A DNA stretch of 47,884 nucleotides from NCBI GenBank assembly GCA_000432275.1, contig HF995323.1, positions 182,509 to 230,392 of the forward strand, in the 5' to 3' direction. The DNA comes from Proteobacteria bacterium CAG:495. GTDB taxonomy: Bacteria > Pseudomonadota > Alphaproteobacteria > RF32 > CAG-239. Of the stretch, positions 6,757 to 15,508 are shown in pieces. The position numbers and the translations under genes were made by a program. The notes beneath the pieces were generated by a model, which saw only the letters and a list, made by a program, of their open reading frames with translations, had not been told where the DNA came from and searched no databases. Each line of letters begins with the position of its first letter. The first letter of the stretch is position 1.

Positions 6757-6785
6757 CTTATAGCCAAAAACACTTTTGTTGTCAA
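6757..6785 (-). promoter_or_regulatory. Promoter of the 297-aa hypothetical gene
   Basis: On the minus strand TTGACA, a 17-bp spacer containing CAAAAGTGTTTTTGGC, and TATAAG. Spacer and boxes resemble the promoter at 22486-22514, suggesting shared control of these hypothetical genes. Confidence 0.65.
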
Positions 6786-6803
6786 TCCGACGTTCCCGCA
6801 AAA

Positions 6804-6834
6804 AAAACAAAGCCTCCCTTTACAGGAAGGCTTT
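6804..6834 (-). terminator. rpoD terminator
   Basis: AAAGCCT and AGGCTTT pair with an inner extension, followed in the leftward direction by a T run. It lies 17 bp past the rpoD stop. Confidence 0.7.
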
Positions 6835-6850
6835 ATTTAAGCTGTTTCAA

Positions 6851-8944
6851 CTAATTATCGAGAAAACTTCTCAACTTACGTGAACGGCTCGGATGTTTGA
6901 GTTTGCGCAGGGCTTTCGCTTCAATCTGGCGAATACGCTCACGGGTAACGTTAAACTGCTGACCGACTTCCTCCAGAGTATGGTCGGTATTCATACCGAT
7001 GCCGAAACGCATACGCAAAACGCGTTCTTCTCTCGGCGTCAACGAAGCCAGAATTCGGGTACAGGTTTCCTTCAGATTGGAATGAATGGCTGAATCCAAC
7101 GGCTGCAAAGCGCTGTCATCCGCAATAAAATCACCCAGTGAAGAATCTTCTTCGTCACCGACCGGTGCTTCGAGAGATACCGGCTCTTTGGCAATCTTCA
7201 TAACCTTGCGCACTTTTTCCAGCGGCATTGACAAACGTTGCGCCAATTCTTCCGGAACCGGCTCACGCCCCATTTCCGCCAGCATCTGACGAGAAGTGCG
7301 CACCAATTTGTTTATCGTTTCAATCATATGTACCGGAATGCGAATGGTGCGAGCCTGGTCTGCAATCGAACGGGTAATCGCCTGTCTGATCCACCAGGTG
7401 GCATAAGTCGAAAACTTATAACCCCGGCGATATTCAAATTTATCAACGGCTTTCATCAAACCGATGTTGCCTTCCTGAATCAAATCCAAAAACTGCAAAC
7501 CGCGGTTGGTATATTTTTTTGCAATCGAAATAACCAGGCGCAGATTGGCCTCAATCATTTCTTTCTTCGCGCGTTCGGCTTCTCTTTCACCCTTTTTGAT
7601 AGTATCGACCATACGGCGGTATTCGGTAATCGGCAGACCGCATTCTTGCGCCATTTGTGCTACTGAATCGCGAAGTTCGGTAATCTCCAATCCGTATTTT
7701 TCAACAAATGCCTGCCAATGCTTGTCTTTTTTATGAGAAACTTCTTCCAGCCAGTTCGGATCCAGCTCAGATTTCTGATACGCATCCAAAAAGTCTTCCC
7801 GTTTGATTTTGCAGGACAAAGCATATCTCAACAGCTTGCCCTCCAGCCCCATTAAACGTTTGTTCAGACTGTTCAGCTGTTCGACCAGTTGCTCGACGCG
7901 GGTAGCATTCAGATGAATGGAACTCATCAACTCAACCAGTTCTTTTTTAACCTGCAAATATTTTTTCTCTACGGCCGGCGTAACAGATTTGCCTGCAATA
8001 ATCGCGGCCACCCGCTGGTTTTGGATTTTTTTCAAATCGTCATAATAGCTCGAAATCTTATTTAAAATGTCCAAAACAGGTTCTTTAAGGGCTTCTTCCA
8101 TTGCGGCGACAGAGGCTGCGGCACGGTTTCCGTTGCCGTCCAAATCATCGTCTTCGCCATGAGCGGAATCACCGTCGTCATCGCTTCCGGCCAAATCATC
8201 CGCGGCTTCGTCCTCGTCTTCATCCGGCTCGTCGTCAACCGCGCTGTCCAACTCGATGTCATCATCCAAATCATCGTCAATGTCGTCAAGATTTTCTTTT
8301 TTAGCCAGTTCTTCTGCAACTTTGTCAAAATCATCAACGTTGGCGGCTGCGTCGTCTTCTTCAAAAGCCAAATCGTCGACATCATCGCCGTACATCATCT
8401 CCAAATCGACAATATCTCGCAGCTGCATTGTGCCGTCCAACAGTTCGTCGCGCCAGCCGGCAATGGCCTTAATGGTCATCGGGCTTTCGCACAAACCGTC
8501 AATCATCACCGTCTTGCCGGCTTCAATACGTTTGGCAATGGCTATTTCGCCTTCGCGGGAAAGCAGTTCAACCGTTCCCATCTCTTTCAGATACATTCTG
8601 ACCGGGTCGTCGTTGCGTCCCAATTCTTTCTCGTCGAAATTTCCGGCTTCGTCTTCCTCATCAATTTCAACATCGTCGTCTTCAACCATATCAGGTTCAA
8701 AACTGTCCACGTCGGCTTCGGCGATAATACTGATGCCCATGTCGGAAATGCCGGCCATAATGTCTTCAATATGTTCGGAAGATTCTCTCTCCGGCGGCAA
8801 AGCTTTATTCAGTTCTTCTACGGTAATATATCCGCGCAGTTTTCCTTTATCAATCAAACGTTTAACTGCGCTTCCTAAAGAGTCGATTAAGGGGGCGTCT
8901 GCTGACACACCATCATACAGATCGGGATTTTCTATATCTGACAT
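6851..8944 (-). CDS. rpoD: RNA polymerase primary sigma factor RpoD (sigma-70)
   Basis: 697 residues, close to the usual size for alphaproteobacterial RpoD. Region 1.1 covers about 20-80. Region 1.2 is DPVRMYLKEMGTVELLSREG near 112. A long nonconserved linker holds a very acidic stretch at about 190-275 (repeated DD/ED). Regions 2.1-2.4 follow near 470-540 (ANLRLVISIAKKYTNRGLQF, then TYATWWIRQAI), then region 3, and region 4.2 ends the protein (TRERIRQIEAKALRKLKHPS). It directs core polymerase to housekeeping promoters. AAGGA lies 6 nt before the ATG. It is the last gene of yqeY-dnaG-rpoD, the classic macromolecular-synthesis arrangement without rpsU. Confidence 0.98.
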   Translation of the reverse strand: MSDIENPDLYDGVSADAPLIDSLGSAVKRLIDKGKLRGYITVEELNKALPPERESSEHIEDIMAGISDMGISIIAEADVDSFEPDMVEDDDVEIDEEDEAGNFDEKELGRNDDPVRMYLKEMGTVELLSREGEIAIAKRIEAGKTVMIDGLCESPMTIKAIAGWRDELLDGTMQLRDIVDLEMMYGDDVDDLAFEEDDAAANVDDFDKVAEELAKKENLDDIDDDLDDDIELDSAVDDEPDEDEDEAADDLAGSDDDGDSAHGEDDDLDGNGNRAAASVAAMEEALKEPVLDILNKISSYYDDLKKIQNQRVAAIIAGKSVTPAVEKKYLQVKKELVELMSSIHLNATRVEQLVEQLNSLNKRLMGLEGKLLRYALSCKIKREDFLDAYQKSELDPNWLEEVSHKKDKHWQAFVEKYGLEITELRDSVAQMAQECGLPITEYRRMVDTIKKGEREAERAKKEMIEANLRLVISIAKKYTNRGLQFLDLIQEGNIGLMKAVDKFEYRRGYKFSTYATWWIRQAITRSIADQARTIRIPVHMIETINKLVRTSRQMLAEMGREPVPEELAQRLSMPLEKVRKVMKIAKEPVSLEAPVGDEEDSSLGDFIADDSALQPLDSAIHSNLKETCTRILASLTPREERVLRMRFGIGMNTDHTLEEVGQQFNVTRERIRQIEAKALRKLKHPSRSRKLRSFLDN

Positions 8945-9104
8945 TTACGTTCCTTAACAAAACCGGTTTTTATATGTATAAATTTCGAGCTAGTGAACTT
9001 GTAGTGATTTTTAATTGAAATGTCAACCCTTGGGGGTAATTTTTTAGCTAAAAAAACGACTAAATTTCAAAATTTTCACATTTTTGCGATTTTGCAACCG
9101 CAAA

Positions 9105-10958
9105 TCAGTCGGAATCCTGAGCCGCTAAAATGGCTTCACGTTCCTTTTTCAACGATTGGTAGCGACCGAAGACGTCCTCGGGAAACGACTCGCAGCTTTC
9201 AATCTGTCTCAGACATTCCTTTATCTCCAAATCCAGCTGACACAGCTGTTCCTCGACGATTCTGGCATCCAAATGCGCCCGCATTTTGATAACGTCCGGA
9301 TTCTGCCGCCGCATCATTTTACACTCCAGCAGCTCTTTGACATCTTTGCCCATCCCTTTTTCTTCCAGATAGGCGGCCATTTTTTCGGCGTCGGCCAAAC
9401 TCTCGTCTTCGCGCACGGCTTCCAGCATCATATCAAGAATTGCACGCAGCCTGGCGTTTTTGAACTCAAAATTATACAGCCGTTCTTCATATTCTTCCAA
9501 CAATTCTGGATAACAGTAAAGCGCGGAAACCACATATTGCGCCATCAAGTCATCCAGATTGGTCTTTATCGTTCCGACCAGCGAAACCGTCGGCGCTGCC
9601 GAGCGATAATCGCTGCGGCGGTACCCGGAATTATGGCTGCTTCGCCGCTCCTCATAGCCCGCATCGGCGCGTTTCCGCCAAGATCCCTTTCCCAGCTCGT
9701 AATAAATCTTGTTTTGCATGTCCTGGGCATAATAATTGCGAACCGTCTCGTCGGCTATCTTGGCAACCTCTTCCTTAATGTTCTTTTCCACCAGCGCTTT
9801 CTGCTCCGGTGTAGACACCGGCTTGTCTTCGGTATTTTTCTGCCACAACAAGTCCTTAAGAGGAACCGTGTTAGAAATCACTTTAAGAAATTCATCTCGT
9901 CCGAAAGCTTTTAAAAATTCGTCGGGATCTTTGGCACCGGTCAAAAAAACATATTTCAGCGAATTGCCGGCTTTTAATATCGGCAAAACCCTGTCAACCG
10001 AACGGATTGCGGCTCTTTTTCCGGCCATGTCGCCGTCAAAACAGCAAGTCGGTTCATCAACGACTTTCCAGGCTTCTTGTATCTGATCTTCGGTCAAAGC
10101 CGTTCCCAGCGGCGCCACAGCATAATGAATACCGTAATTGTCCATTCCGATAACATCCATATACCCTTCGCAGATAATCAGCCTTTTTTCCTGAAAGGCG
10201 GCATCGCGCGCATGGTTCAGATTATAAAGGACGCGGCGTTTGTTAAACACCGGTGTTTCCGGAGAATTCAAATATTTCGGCTGGCCGTCTCCCATAATAC
10301 GCCCGCCGAAAGCGATAACCTTGCCCCGCTTGTCCATAATCGGAATCATCACCCGGTCACGGAAAAAATCATGAGAACGCCGGTTTTTGTCTTCCGGAAT
10401 TGCAATCAACCCCAGCTCGTGCATTTCCTGCTCGGTAACCCCTTTGGAGGCAAGCTGTGCTTTCAGCCCGTTGTTGCTGGGCGCATAGCCGAGGCGGAAC
10501 TTGGCGATAATTTCATCCCCAAACCCGCGTCTGGCCAAATACTCCCTCGCCCGCTGACCGCCTACCAGTTTGAGCTGCTTTTCAAAAAATTTGGCAGCCA
10601 TTTCCATAATGTCGTAAGCGGTGTTTCTTTTTTCCGTCTGTTCCGGACTCTCACGGTTCATCCGCGGCACTTCCAAGCCTATTTTATGGGCTAGCTTTTC
10701 CACTGATTCCATAAAAGTCAGACCGTTGGCATCCATCTCGAACTTTATAATGTCTCCGTGGGCCCCGCAGCCGAAACAATGATAAAAGCCTTTGGCTTCG
10801 TTTACCGTAAAAGACGGCGTTTTTTCATTGTGAAACGGACATAAACCGGTATACTCACGCCCTTTCCGGGTAAGTTTAACCTTAGCTCCCACTACGTCTG
10901 CAATCGAGATTTTCGCCCGCAGCTCGTCCAGAAATTTTTGTAAATCCGTTCCCGCCAT
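9105..10958 (-). CDS. dnaG: DNA primase DnaG
   Basis: 617 residues. The N-terminal zinc-binding domain has the CHC2 set C40, H43, C61, C64 (CPFH...CFGC). The catalytic core includes the Toprim motifs ICEGYMDVIGMD near 262 and CCFDGDMAGKRAA near 310, whose acidic residues bind metal. The C-terminal part is the helicase-interaction region. It makes RNA primers at the replication fork together with DnaB. It lies 73 bp after yqeY and 160 bp before rpoD on the same strand. No strong SD precedes the ATG, but MAGTDLQKFLDELR is the expected start. Confidence 0.97.
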   Translation of the reverse strand: MAGTDLQKFLDELRAKISIADVVGAKVKLTRKGREYTGLCPFHNEKTPSFTVNEAKGFYHCFGCGAHGDIIKFEMDANGLTFMESVEKLAHKIGLEVPRMNRESPEQTEKRNTAYDIMEMAAKFFEKQLKLVGGQRAREYLARRGFGDEIIAKFRLGYAPSNNGLKAQLASKGVTEQEMHELGLIAIPEDKNRRSHDFFRDRVMIPIMDKRGKVIAFGGRIMGDGQPKYLNSPETPVFNKRRVLYNLNHARDAAFQEKRLIICEGYMDVIGMDNYGIHYAVAPLGTALTEDQIQEAWKVVDEPTCCFDGDMAGKRAAIRSVDRVLPILKAGNSLKYVFLTGAKDPDEFLKAFGRDEFLKVISNTVPLKDLLWQKNTEDKPVSTPEQKALVEKNIKEEVAKIADETVRNYYAQDMQNKIYYELGKGSWRKRADAGYEERRSSHNSGYRRSDYRSAAPTVSLVGTIKTNLDDLMAQYVVSALYCYPELLEEYEERLYNFEFKNARLRAILDMMLEAVREDESLADAEKMAAYLEEKGMGKDVKELLECKMMRRQNPDVIKMRAHLDARIVEEQLCQLDLEIKECLRQIESCESFPEDVFGRYQSLKKEREAILAAQDSD

Positions 10959-11030
10959 TTGAAACCCGTTCGTTTACAACTGCAATCCAGTATGCCCGAC
11001 AGTCAAGCGACCGCCTCTTGCTGCAGAAAA

Positions 11031-11483
11031 CTATGCCAGCAACGACTTAATGATACCGTTGGCTTTTCCCATGTCCAGCTGTCCGGCATATTGGCTTTTA
11101 AGAGCTCCCATGATTTTACCCATGTCTTTCATGGAAGAAGCGCCCGTTTCGCTGATAAGAGCCCTGACAGCGGCTTCAATCTCGGCATCGCTCATCTGCT
11201 TGGGCAGAAAACGCTCGATAATCTCGATTTCCTTGCGTTCTTTGGCAGCCAGCTCCGGACGGTTTCCGTCCATATACATTTTTATGGAATCATTGCGCTG
11301 CTTAATCATTGTCTGCATCATGGACAGCAGCTCGGCCTCGGTTGCTTCTTTGGCGCCTTTGCCGCGGGCATCGACGTCTTTTTCCTTCATGCCGGCGATA
11401 ATTAAACGAACGGCGCCGGTCGTTTCTGCATCATGAGCCAGCATAGATTCCTTCAGCGCTTTCTGCAAATCTTCTCTTAACAT
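11031..11483 (-). CDS. yqeY: YqeY/GatB-like protein
   Basis: 150 residues of the YqeY family, related to the C-terminal domain of the amidotransferase subunit GatB. Typical segments are MLREDLQKALKESMLAHD, KQRNDSIKMY, ERKEIEIIERFLPKQMS and a C-terminal KSQYAGQLDMGKANGIIKSL. The family is thought to bind tRNA, but its cellular role is not settled. AAAGGAG lies 7 nt before the ATG. It heads the yqeY-dnaG-rpoD operon, a common bacterial order. Confidence 0.93.
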   Translation of the reverse strand: MLREDLQKALKESMLAHDAETTGAVRLIIAGMKEKDVDARGKGAKEATEAELLSMMQTMIKQRNDSIKMYMDGNRPELAAKERKEIEIIERFLPKQMSDAEIEAAVRALISETGASSMKDMGKIMGALKSQYAGQLDMGKANGIIKSLLA

Positions 11484-11625
11484 CTGTTTTCTCCTTTGTT
11501 AAAAACGTATTACAAGCACAATACAGTCATTACATAAAAAAATCAACGGCTAAAAATTGGCATTGTCATCCGCCGTAAACTGCACTATTTTATAAGTACT
11601 GCAACCAATGCCGAAAGGAACCTTC

Positions 11626-12359
11626 ATGCATAAATACTTTATACTTCTGCTCTTCAGCCTTTTATCCGCATTTCCGGCCGCCGCTGCCGACGACGTTATC
11701 AACCGTGATATGCAGCAGGCACTCGAACAAACGAACCGGGCCGTTGCGGATTCCGTTATGCAAATGGATGAAACCATGAAAAAACTGATGCCGGAAGTAA
11801 CCGCTGGTATGACACAAATGATGATCGACATTTTCAACGCATTTCCGCCTCTGATGACGGCGATTGAACGTAATCAGGTCTTAAGCAAAGCTTCCAAACA
11901 GCTCACGCAGGAAGTTCAAAAGTCGGCGGAAGAATTGAACGCTGCCGCTCAGGAACAGCAGATTCCGCAGCTTCTCCGGCATCACCGCAAACAACCGATG
12001 AATTTTCAATATCCGGAACCAAAGACGAAAATGGCAGACGTCTGATTTTCAATTTTAATCAAAACCCAGAATTAACCCGGAAGACGCAACAAGCCGCTGA
12101 TTGGATTTCATCCCCCGGTTCCGAGAAAAAAGCGATGCAGCTCACCACCTTAAGCGGCCAAACCTACCCGTTGACGGATTTTAAACGGGAACGAATCAAC
12201 AATGCCTATTTTCTGATCCGCTCACTGCAGAACGACACCGCTTATGCAACCGGCAACGTTAACGATAAAATCAACCTCAGAGTGGAAACCTCGGGCCCCG
12301 ACGCCCTGCCCCGCCTTCGCGCCTTTATCCAAGAATTCAGAGGTAAGTTCGTCAATTAA
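11626..12359 (+). pseudogene. Secreted protein gene with a frameshift near 11950
   Basis: AAAGGA 7 nt upstream supports ATG 11626, which gives a clean signal peptide (MHKYFILLLFSLLSAFPAAA). The first frame runs to TGA 12045. The -1 frame is open from 11868 to TAA 12359 and carries sensible coding sequence (ASPASPQTTDEFSISGTKDE...). Reading both with one -1 shift between about 11930 and 11970 gives one periplasmic protein of roughly 245 residues, helical first and beta-rich after. Single-base loss, sequencing error or programmed frameshifting could explain this; no slippery heptamer was noticed. A terminator follows. Family unknown. Confidence 0.6.
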
Positions 12360-12393
12360 GAAAAAGCCCGGAAAACACCGGGCTTTTTCTTAA
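12358..12393. terminator. Bidirectional terminator between the secreted protein and the DUF4105-type gene
   Basis: AAAAAGCCCGG and CCGGGCTTTTT pair around AAAACA, with A and T runs on both sides. It serves both convergent genes. Confidence 0.85.
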
Positions 12394-14192
12394 AAATAAG
12401 TGCGCCACGACAGCATTGTCTCATCGACGTCATGACCGTAATTTTGTTCTTTTTTATAATTAAGCGCTGCCGCATTATTAGTCGTCAGGGTCCAAACGGC
12501 TTCGGCCTTATAAACCGTTTTGCTTCCGATTTTAGAGGTAGCATATATTTTCTCGGCTTCCGCCAACAGGCGCAGCCGGCCGAAATCGGCAAATACGCCG
12601 CCGGCAAAACCAACTCCGGCATATTGGTTGCGGGGCAAAAAGCCGCCGTAGGCCCCGCGTAAATTGCTCATACCGTAAACCCAGACTTCATCGCTCAAAG
12701 ACAGGGTTCCGCCGCCGCCCACCGTTAAGTTCGAAGTATACCCCTCTTTTTCCGTCTCCGGGTTCATCTCGCGACGAACGTCAGCCAAAATCTGATAAGA
12801 CAACGGCGTAAACATTCTCGACATCGGCGATAACGAGCGGATGCCTACCAAATCAAACTGCTGCAGGACATATTTGTCGCGATCGTCATAATGACGCAGG
12901 GTGGTATTAAGAAAATTTATTTCCGCCCCCCGCAAAAAGCCGTAATTGTTATCCGTCAAGGAATGATAGGCCGGACGATAGGAAATCTCCTCAAAAAACT
13001 CGCCGTTGCGCACACCGGCTCCCGCCGTCGCCCGCATTGCCTCATGAGTCTCCAACGGAGAGCGGCCCTCTTTAAGCTCGGGAATTTTCCCCTTTGCACC
13101 AAGTCCGCTGCGCATTTTTAAAATGTTAAAACTGCTTTTGCGGTAATCTTCCAAACCAATTTTTTCCGCTACATACTGATACTGAACAAATTGATAAGCG
13201 GTTTCCAAAACATCGGCTTTTTCCTCGTCGTTCAAACCGGCCATTTCAAAATTTTCATCATTGAGAATTTCAAAATAAGCCTCGCGTTCACGACGGCTCA
13301 TCTGCGCATAGCGATAATTGATTTTAGCCTGCCGCGACGGACGGTAGTTAAAGCCCTTTACCAATCCCGGCGCCCGGTTGGCCGCCTTTATCGTACCCAG
13401 CGGAATGGTCTGCACCGGAAACTTTTTTGCCAGTCCAAGCGAAGGCCGCACTGCATCTAAAGTCTCCATCAGCATATAAGAGCAGTTACGGGTAAAAAAG
13501 TAATATTTTGACTGCGCATGCCCGACTTCCCACAAATGCGCCACAAAAAAATCCAGCTCTTCCGGCGTAAAATCAAGATTATATTCCCAAATGTCGCGAT
13601 TTTCGATGTTATTATAGGTGTTGATAACGTCATAATAAGGCTTTACCGTAAAACCGCCGTAATAACCGCCGGTCAGTCCCCACACCGCAAACAATACGCT
13701 GTTTTCCCGTCCTTCGGTAAAAGCGCCGTAATTCGCCCCGTGCGCCAAAAGCTGCGTCCCCTTGCGCGCCGTATCAATACGCAGCAGCGTATGGCCGAAC
13801 AACGACGACGGATTGCTCATATAAGCGTCGGTAAACAACAGCGTCACCCCCGAAGGCCGCAGGTCGTCATAAAATTTTTCAAGTTCCGCACATTTGGGAA
13901 AGGGCTGATCCGTTATTCCTGCTTTTTTCAAAAGTTTATAGCGTGACGGGAACAAACACTTGGTTTTGTCGTCATTTGACTGAAACAGCGCAATCGTCGC
14001 TTCAAGCTCGGCACCGGGGTTGTTTTTCCCTTGCGCCGACAAAAAGAAATTTGTCGAATCTATCGTACTTTCATAACCGCCGCCTTTGGGCTGATAATGC
14101 CCCACGGCAAGCCATTCCGGAGAAAAAGCGAACGAAGCCTGAGCCTCCGAAACCGTTAAACAGCACCATAACCAAAAAAGAATTTTGCGCAT
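12390..14192 (-). CDS. DUF4105 (Lnb N-terminal periplasmic) family protein
   Basis: 600 residues with a signal peptide (cleavage near residue 19, SEAQA). Residues about 25-300 carry DUF4105 landmarks: FLSAQGKNNPGAELEATI, the cysteine-containing CLFPSRYKLL, TDAYMSNPSSLFGHTLLRID, NYGAFTEG, GGYYGGFTVKPYYDVINTYN, RDIWEYNLDF, and FFTRNCSYMLMETLD with a candidate catalytic Cys-His type site. The C-terminal half, with alternating aromatic strands ending in WRTYF, looks like a beta-barrel or beta-sheet domain. The family is periplasmic or outer-membrane; activity is unknown. It is 71 bp downstream of a DUF3015 gene on the same strand, a pairing seen in other proteobacteria as far as I recall. No clear SD. 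Confidence 0.85.
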   Translation of the reverse strand: MRKILFWLWCCLTVSEAQASFAFSPEWLAVGHYQPKGGGYESTIDSTNFFLSAQGKNNPGAELEATIALFQSNDDKTKCLFPSRYKLLKKAGITDQPFPKCAELEKFYDDLRPSGVTLLFTDAYMSNPSSLFGHTLLRIDTARKGTQLLAHGANYGAFTEGRENSVLFAVWGLTGGYYGGFTVKPYYDVINTYNNIENRDIWEYNLDFTPEELDFFVAHLWEVGHAQSKYYFFTRNCSYMLMETLDAVRPSLGLAKKFPVQTIPLGTIKAANRAPGLVKGFNYRPSRQAKINYRYAQMSRREREAYFEILNDENFEMAGLNDEEKADVLETAYQFVQYQYVAEKIGLEDYRKSSFNILKMRSGLGAKGKIPELKEGRSPLETHEAMRATAGAGVRNGEFFEEISYRPAYHSLTDNNYGFLRGAEINFLNTTLRHYDDRDKYVLQQFDLVGIRSLSPMSRMFTPLSYQILADVRREMNPETEKEGYTSNLTVGGGGTLSLSDEVWVYGMSNLRGAYGGFLPRNQYAGVGFAGGVFADFGRLRLLAEAEKIYATSKIGSKTVYKAEAVWTLTTNNAAALNYKKEQNYGHDVDETMLSWRTYF

Positions 14193-14263
14193 CGTTAGAA
14201 TCTGTAAAAAAATAAGAGCGAACGGCTCCGGAGAGTCTTCCGCTCTTAAACCGCCGGCTCCGA

Positions 14264-14728
14264 TTAAGCTTCGGCGTTGGCAACGTCTAAGAATGTCAGC
14301 GTCAGCTGCAAAGCGTCGACATTCTGGTTCGGAAATAATACGGCAAAGTTTTCTTTAGTCAGCTCGCCCAGCTTTTCGCTGTCCATATTAACGATTCCGG
14401 CCAAAGTCTCAATGGTCTCGCCTCTGCCGGCGGCGGCATCCATGGCAAACTGTTCCATATTGTTTTCCATAAAGGCCAAAACCATTTTTCCGGTGCCGCC
14501 GGTTACGCGGCCGTCAGGATCGCAGCCGGACGTACCGAAAGTAATACCGAAAGTCTGTGTACCGAAAGAACCGTTGGTCGTCGCCGCCAAAACTTGCGGA
14601 CCGATACCGCGCTGACCGCGCCAGGCCATGGAACCGAGACCGCAACCGGTACTGTCGACAGCCTGAGCCGGAGCAGCCAGAATCATTGCGGCACCCATCA
14701 TTGCTGATGCTAAATAAACTTTTTTCAT
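14264..14728 (-). CDS. DUF3015 family secreted protein
   Basis: 154 residues. A signal peptide (MKKVYLASAMMGAAMILAAP, cleavage near AQA) is followed by the family signature CGLGSMAWRGQRG, VLAATTNGSFGTQTFGITFG and TSGCDP. The two Cys probably form a disulfide in the periplasm. GGAG lies 7 nt before the ATG. It probably shares a transcript with the DUF4105-type gene 71 bp downstream, which suggests a joint envelope role. Molecular function is unknown. Confidence 0.9.
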   Translation of the reverse strand: MKKVYLASAMMGAAMILAAPAQAVDSTGCGLGSMAWRGQRGIGPQVLAATTNGSFGTQTFGITFGTSGCDPDGRVTGGTGKMVLAFMENNMEQFAMDAAAGRGETIETLAGIVNMDSEKLGELTKENFAVLFPNQNVDALQLTLTFLDVANAEA

Positions 14729-14838
14729 ATTAAGTCTCCAAATAAAAATTGTACAAAAAAGACCTTACCACAAATTAAACTATTGTATAGAAAAGATTTG
14801 CCCTTTTTCACATCTTTCCTCAGCGCCGAGAAAAAAGC

Positions 14839-14866
14839 TTGATTTATTTGCAGACTGTGTTATATT
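14839..14866 (+). promoter_or_regulatory. greA promoter
   Basis: TTGATT and TATATT are separated by 16 bp. The predicted transcription start near 14873 gives an approximately 80-nt leader with a terminator-like hairpin. Confidence 0.6.
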
Positions 14867-14893
14867 CCCCTATCAGATGCATACCTATACGGG

Positions 14894-14929
14894 CTGTAAC
14901 GGGTTTTCCCGCGCAGTCGTTTTTTTTTA
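14894..14929 (+). terminator. Attenuator-like terminator in the greA leader
   Basis: CTG/CAG (14894-14896/14914-14916) and CGGG/CCCG (14900-14903/14908-14911) form a stem with a TTTT loop, followed by nine T at 14920-14928. It lies between promoter and start codon, so early termination would release an RNA of about 55 nt. Confidence 0.55.
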
Positions 14930-14954
14930 ACAGAAATTTATTAAGGTGATTGAA

Positions 14955-15428
14955 ATGGAAAAGTTCCCTTTAACCAAACAAGGGTTCCTTGCACTTGAGG
15001 AAGAATTAAAAAATTTAAAAGGTGTTGAAAGACCCAACATTATTGCTGCCATTGCCGAAGCTCGTTCTCACGGCGACCTTTCCGAAAATGCCGAATATTC
15101 TGCTGCAAAAGAAAAACAAAGCTTTATCGAAGGCCGCATTCAGGATTTGGAAGCTGTTTTAAGCCGTGCTCAGGTGATTGACGTCTCCGGCACCAAATCT
15201 GACGTCATCCGTTTCGGCGCCACCGTTTTAGTCGCCGACGAAGATACCGATGACGAAAAAAGATATCAGATTGTCGGCGATTACGAAGCTGACATTGAGA
15301 AAAACAAAATTTCGTTGTCCTCGCCTCTGGCCAAGGCCCTCATCGGCAAAGAAGTCGGCGACACCGCCGAATATGTGGCCCCGGGAGGCAAAAAATCCTT
15401 TGAAATTCTGGAGATTAAATATATTTAA
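14955..15428 (+). CDS. greA: Transcription elongation factor GreA
   Basis: 157 residues from ATG 14955; AAGGT at 14943-14947 fits this start better than the GTG at 14946. The N-terminal coiled coil carries the acidic tip GDLSENAEYSAAKE (about 40-53) that enters the polymerase secondary channel and triggers cleavage of backtracked RNA. The C-terminal domain has FGATVLVADEDT and ISLSSPLAKALIGKEVGD. Length is normal. A leader hairpin upstream suggests attenuation, and a strong terminator follows. Confidence 0.97.
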   Translation: MEKFPLTKQGFLALEEELKNLKGVERPNIIAAIAEARSHGDLSENAEYSAAKEKQSFIEGRIQDLEAVLSRAQVIDVSGTKSDVIRFGATVLVADEDTDDEKRYQIVGDYEADIEKNKISLSSPLAKALIGKEVGDTAEYVAPGGKKSFEILEIKYI

Positions 15429-15449
15429 ATCTCTCGTTTCATAATTATA

Positions 15450-15489
15450 TTTAAAGCCGTCTGACCAACAGACGGCTTTATTTTTTTTA
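15450..15489 (+). terminator. greA terminator
   Basis: AAAGCCGTCTG and CAGACGGCTTT pair around ACCAA and are followed by a long T run. Confidence 0.85.
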
Positions 15490-15508
15490 ACCAGGCAAGG
15501 AGAACACC

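Noticed and set aside
8159..8957. Long open frames on the plus strand inside rpoD (up to 239 codons)
   Set aside because: Mirror images of the rpoD coding strand. The acidic Asp/Glu codons of the linker read as open Ser- or Val/Ile-rich frames in antisense. No SD or promoter.
9156..9914. 252-codon plus-strand frame inside dnaG
   Set aside because: Antisense shadow of a highly conserved gene; the residue pattern is a reverse reading of DnaG.
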